Assembly (NCBI GenBank): GCA_002368175.1
Contig: AP018172.1
Coordinates: forward strand, 6,513,001-6,577,000
Reading direction: 5' to 3'
DNA length: 64,000 bases
From: Calothrix sp. NIES-2098
GTDB taxonomy: Bacteria > Cyanobacteriota > Cyanobacteriia > Cyanobacteriales > Nostocaceae
A program made the translations under genes and the position numbers. Below are positions 63,816 to 64,000 of the stretch, piece after piece; position 1 is the stretch's first letter; each line of letters starts with the position of its first letter. The notes beneath the pieces were generated by a model, which was not told the DNA's origin, made no database searches, and saw only the letters and a program-made list of their open reading frames with translations.

Positions 63816-64000
63816 GTGACAGAAGAACGTGCGTATTGGTTAGCTTGGTCGCAAATTTCTGGGATTGGCCCCGTATTGCTACGGCGCTTGCAACAGCATT
63901 TTGGCACGCTAGCAACAGCTTGGAAAGCGACTGGGGCGGAATTGGCACAGGTAGAGGGTTTTGGTGCGCAGACATTGGCAAAAGTGGTAAAACAGCGATC
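63816..64000 (+). CDS. dprA: DNA processing protein DprA, 3'-truncated
   Basis: The frame from GTG 63816 reads MTEERAYWLAWSQISGIGPV, then LLRRLQQHFGTLATAWKATG, and runs off the window. This is the N-terminal SAM-like region of DprA, which loads RecA on incoming DNA during natural transformation. GAGGATG lies about 5 bases before the GTG; an ATG at 63808 is out of frame. Only 61 residues are visible. Confidence 0.82.
   Translation, partial: MTEERAYWLAWSQISGIGPVLLRRLQQHFGTLATAWKATGAELAQVEGFGAQTLAKVVKQR

Noticed and set aside
63760..63981. 73-codon minus-strand frame at the right end
   Set aside because: Antisense to the dprA start, which matches a known family with a ribosome site.

Overview
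The window reads as chromosomal DNA of a filamentous, probably heterocyst-forming cyanobacterium (Nostocales). The evidence is the dense scatter of HIP1-type GCGATCGC octamers, a CrtR-type carotene hydroxylase, a geranylgeranyl-reductase-like flavoprotein, AvaK-type (PRC barrel/DUF2382) proteins, the cyanobacterial families DUF3038/DUF4335, DUF2949, DUF3370 and DUF2301, and intergenic heptanucleotide arrays and small palindromic repeats of the kind seen in Nostoc and relatives. I found no rRNA, tRNA, CRISPR array, prophage or intact insertion sequence. Both ends cut genes: a family 2 glycosyltransferase on the left and dprA on the right.

Layout. 1-2.9 kb: two glycosyltransferases and an antitoxin/PIN-toxin-like pair. 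3-9.5 kb: pyruvate kinase, crtR, a small membrane protein, and a membrane-anchored Ser/Thr kinase divergent from a membrane-anchored phosphate-binding-like protein. 9.5-13.7 kb: a Kir-type K+ channel and three DUF2382 proteins on the minus strand. 14.3-18.1 kb: a secreted small protein, a Tat-type multicopper oxidase, 6-phosphofructokinase and DUF2949. 18.2-24.4 kb: an accessory stretch with a MITE-like palindrome, two translationally coupled STAND/AAA-like ATPases, membrane proteins of unknown function and a repeat cluster. 24.4-33.7 kb: a peptide-type ABC permease, apt, DUF3038-DUF4335, an FHA-fused class A penicillin-binding protein, a Pro/Thr-rich secreted protein, lspA and bioY. 34-38.3 kb: the pstS-pstC-pstA-pstB phosphate operon behind a Pho-box-like triple repeat. 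38.8-49.7 kb: an Lhr-like helicase, a small secreted Cys protein, a COG0523 GTPase plus WD40 pair behind a Zur-box-like palindrome, an alpha/beta hydrolase, sufE, metH and a second alpha/beta hydrolase. A 1-kb AT-rich gap follows. 50.7-64 kb: a thioredoxin-fold protein, pyrH-frr, a geranylgeranyl reductase family protein, DUF3370, a GFA protein, aspS with a long unusual leader, a short coiled-coil protein, a SAM hydrolase, an SH3 protein, DUF2301, a YdcF-like protein, sufS and the start of dprA.

Working together. PstSCAB forms one phosphate importer, and the kinase-linked PstS-like protein at 8 kb may be a second phosphate-binding factor. SufE and SufS are partners encoded 18 kb apart. pyrH and frr overlap. 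The COG0523 GTPase fits a zinc-starvation response.

The most unusual items are the coupled ATPase pair with its glycine-rich membrane domain, the aspS leader with a long start-less open frame, and the nested palindromic elements. Functions are read from motifs by eye; no database search was run.
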